In this document: one piece after another, positions 33,196-34,417 of the stretch
Position numbering within the stretch: position 1 is the first letter of the stretch
Layout of the letters: the number at the start of each line of letters is the position of its first letter
Source of the DNA: Streptomyces nanshensis
GTDB taxonomy: Bacteria > Actinomycetota > Actinomycetes > Streptomycetales > Streptomycetaceae
DNA: 34,417 bases
Assembly: GCF_001751255.1 (NCBI RefSeq)
Contig: NZ_LJGW01000223.1
Location: 1-34,417, forward strand
Direction: 5' to 3'
Program-made: the position numbers and the translations under genes
The notes under the pieces: model-generated
What the model was told of the DNA's origin: nothing
What the model saw: the letters and a program-made list of their open reading frames with translations, nothing else
The model's database searches: none

Positions 33196-33582
33196 ATGCC
33201 CACCTACCGCCGCACCTTCCCGGAGCATGCGGATCAGGTCGGTCACGCCCGTCGCTGGACTCGCGACGTCTTAGCCGGATGCCCGAGCGTCCAGGACGCG
33301 GTGCTGATCGTGAGCGAGCTGGGCACCAACGCCGTCACGCACACCACGAGCCCCGACTTCCGCGTGACGACCTGCGTTGACGAGAACACCGTGACGATCT
33401 CGGTCACGGACAGGGGCGACAGCGTGAGCGCGCCGCATCTGGCGAAGCCCTACGGCAACGGGACGCACGGCCGAGGCTTGGCCATCGTCAGCCAACTCAC
33501 TTCCGCTGTGCACGTCAGCCGCACTGTTCGCGGGCGCACCGTCGCGGCTCGACTGACCGCGGAGGCGGTGCCGGCATGCTGA
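33196..33582 (+). CDS. Anti-sigma-factor-type HATPase protein
   Basis: The 128-aa single-domain GHKL ATPase starts at ATG 33196 after GGAGGA. The N box ELGTNAVTH (Glu41, Asn45), G1-like DRGDS (Asp72) and G2-like HGRGLAIV (91-98) are present. RsbW/SpoIIAB-like proteins of this size phosphorylate or sequester partners in sigma-factor partner switching, and Streptomyces has many orphan copies beside XRE regulators. No sigma factor or anti-anti-sigma gene is in the window. The next gene overlaps it by 7 bp, so they are coupled. Confidence 0.87.
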   Translation: MPTYRRTFPEHADQVGHARRWTRDVLAGCPSVQDAVLIVSELGTNAVTHTTSPDFRVTTCVDENTVTISVTDRGDSVSAPHLAKPYGNGTHGRGLAIVSQLTSAVHVSRTVRGRTVAARLTAEAVPAC

Positions 33583-34199
33583 ACCCCTCGACGGAGCGGA
33601 CAGTGTCCGGATCGCCGAAGCGCCCTCAACTCGTCCCGTACATCACCCAGTGGAGCGGCGAACGCGCACCGAAGTCCGAACTGGTGATCCGCCGGGGCCG
33701 ACTCGCCTTCGCCGACGAACGTCCCTACGACCGGGACTCGAACGGCGTCCTGTGGTCGCGCGTGCCCTCCCAACCCGGCAAGGGCAAGCCCGAGTTCGGC
33801 AAGGTGCACGCTCTGCGACAGCGCAACGCCATGGAACGACTGCTCTGCCAGGTCTGTGGCAAGGCCGCCGACCGCAACCAGGACGGCATCCTCTGGTTGC
33901 TTGGAGAAGCCCCCGACAGTTCGGGCGACTCTGGAGTTCTGACAGCCCATCCACCGCTGTGCCTGCCATGCGCCCACGCATCGGTGAGCGCCTGCCCGCA
34001 CCTTCGACGCGAGTACATCGCGCTTCGCGTCAGCCGTCTGGAACGGGCGGGAGTGCGGGGAGCCCTCTTCCAGCCGTCTGGCTCCCAGCCGGTTGCCGTC
34101 GACGTCGGAGGTGTCGCCTTCGACGATCCTCTGATCCGCTGGGTCCGCGCCGGCCAACTTCTCGTGTACCTCACGGACTTCCGAGTCATCGACCTCTAG
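33576..34199 (+). CDS. Unknown protein with two CxxC motifs, coupled to the ATPase
   Basis: I do not recognise a named family, though similar proteins seem common in Streptomyces accessory regions. The 207-aa product has a basic N-terminal part (VPYITQWSGERAPKSELVIRRGRLAFADE) and a central zinc-ribbon-like pair, CQVC (91-94) and CLPC (129-132), with His134 and Cys140 nearby. A C-terminal region ends in VAFDDPLIRWVRAGQLLVYLTDFRVIDL. Its ATG overlaps the ATPase stop, indicating cotranslation. It has no signal or membrane segment. Metal binding and a protein-partner role are inferred. Confidence 0.8.
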   Translation: MLNPSTERTVSGSPKRPQLVPYITQWSGERAPKSELVIRRGRLAFADERPYDRDSNGVLWSRVPSQPGKGKPEFGKVHALRQRNAMERLLCQVCGKAADRNQDGILWLLGEAPDSSGDSGVLTAHPPLCLPCAHASVSACPHLRREYIALRVSRLERAGVRGALFQPSGSQPVAVDVGGVAFDDPLIRWVRAGQLLVYLTDFRVIDL

Positions 34200-34305
34200 G
34201 CACCAGGCGAAGCCCAGCCGTGCAGACATCGGAGGGGCGCACCCCAGGAGCACCAGCGCGATAAGACTTTCCCTACTTCATCAAGGGCTCGCTCCGCTCG
34301 CCGCG

Positions 34306-34328
34306 CGGCCCGGCTTGCCGCCGGGCCG
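34306..34328 (+). terminator. Hairpin downstream of the CxxC protein gene
   Basis: The arms cggcccggc (34306-34314) and gccgggccg (34320-34328) have a 5-nt loop, about 105 bp after the stop. It is the most likely terminator of the ATPase-CxxC operon. The remaining bases to the window end show no clear gene. Confidence 0.5.
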
Positions 34329-34417
34329 ACGCTCCTGTCTCCGCCCCGCTCCGGCCCGGCCGCCGGCCCGCGCGCGGTGCAAGCCACACAAGAAGAGGGC
34401 TTCATCGTGGCTGGGGC

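Noticed and set aside
34407..34417. Possible start of another gene (GTG GCT GGG) at the right edge
   Set aside because: Only 11 bases are available, so it cannot be supported, despite a purine-rich stretch upstream.

Overview
The window is high-GC actinobacterial DNA, almost certainly from a Streptomyces chromosome. It has frequent GTG and TTG starts, an SsgB sporulation protein with the typical Streptomyces sequence, and the long conserved actinobacterial gene order relA-apt-secF-secD-yajC-ruvBAC-yebC-pdxTS-pimA-patA-pgsA ... hit-thrS. The same order, with interruptions, is known from the Mycobacterium tuberculosis Rv2583c-Rv2614c region.

Layout. 1-13812 (minus strand): a core block read right to left. 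Phosphatidylinositol-phosphate synthase, an acyltransferase and a PimA-type mannosyltransferase overlap by 4 bp each and begin PIM lipid synthesis. They are followed by a LemA-like protein, the vitamin B6 synthase PdxS/PdxT, YebC, the RuvCAB Holliday-junction machinery, the YajC-SecD-SecF translocon accessory complex, Apt and the start of RelA. 14016-18018 (plus strand): a divergent EF-G paralogue with altered GTPase motifs and an unassigned membrane protein. 18117-20738 (minus): a HIT protein of the Rv2613c Ap4A-phosphorylase type and threonyl-tRNA synthetase. 20947-21642 (plus): a DEDDh-exonuclease-like protein that has lost its catalytic motifs.

21703-24440 holds the most striking structure: an 887-bp tandem repeat in which three apparently identical SRPBCC-fold genes are sandwiched between four tRNA-Val(CAC) genes. 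The tRNAs alternate G, A, G, A at one D-loop base. This looks like recent unequal crossing-over between tRNA genes, or possibly an assembly artefact.

24502-29558: a PGPGW-motif membrane protein, ssgB (sporulation septum placement), a CGNR zinc-finger protein, two small membrane proteins, a DsbA-like protein, a double GNAT protein and a class IV aminotransferase. 30080-30328: a tRNA-Gly/Cys/Val(GAC) cluster with a promoter-like site upstream and a hairpin downstream. 30429-34199: an accessory-looking tail with an alpha/beta hydrolase, an XRE-TPR regulator translationally coupled to a small ABM-fold monooxygenase, and a divergent pair encoding an anti-sigma-type ATPase and a CxxC/CxxC protein. 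Palindromic GTAYTCAAAGTAC sites lie at both ends of the regulator operon and may be its operators.

All functional calls rest on reading motifs and gene order by eye. No database search was run.
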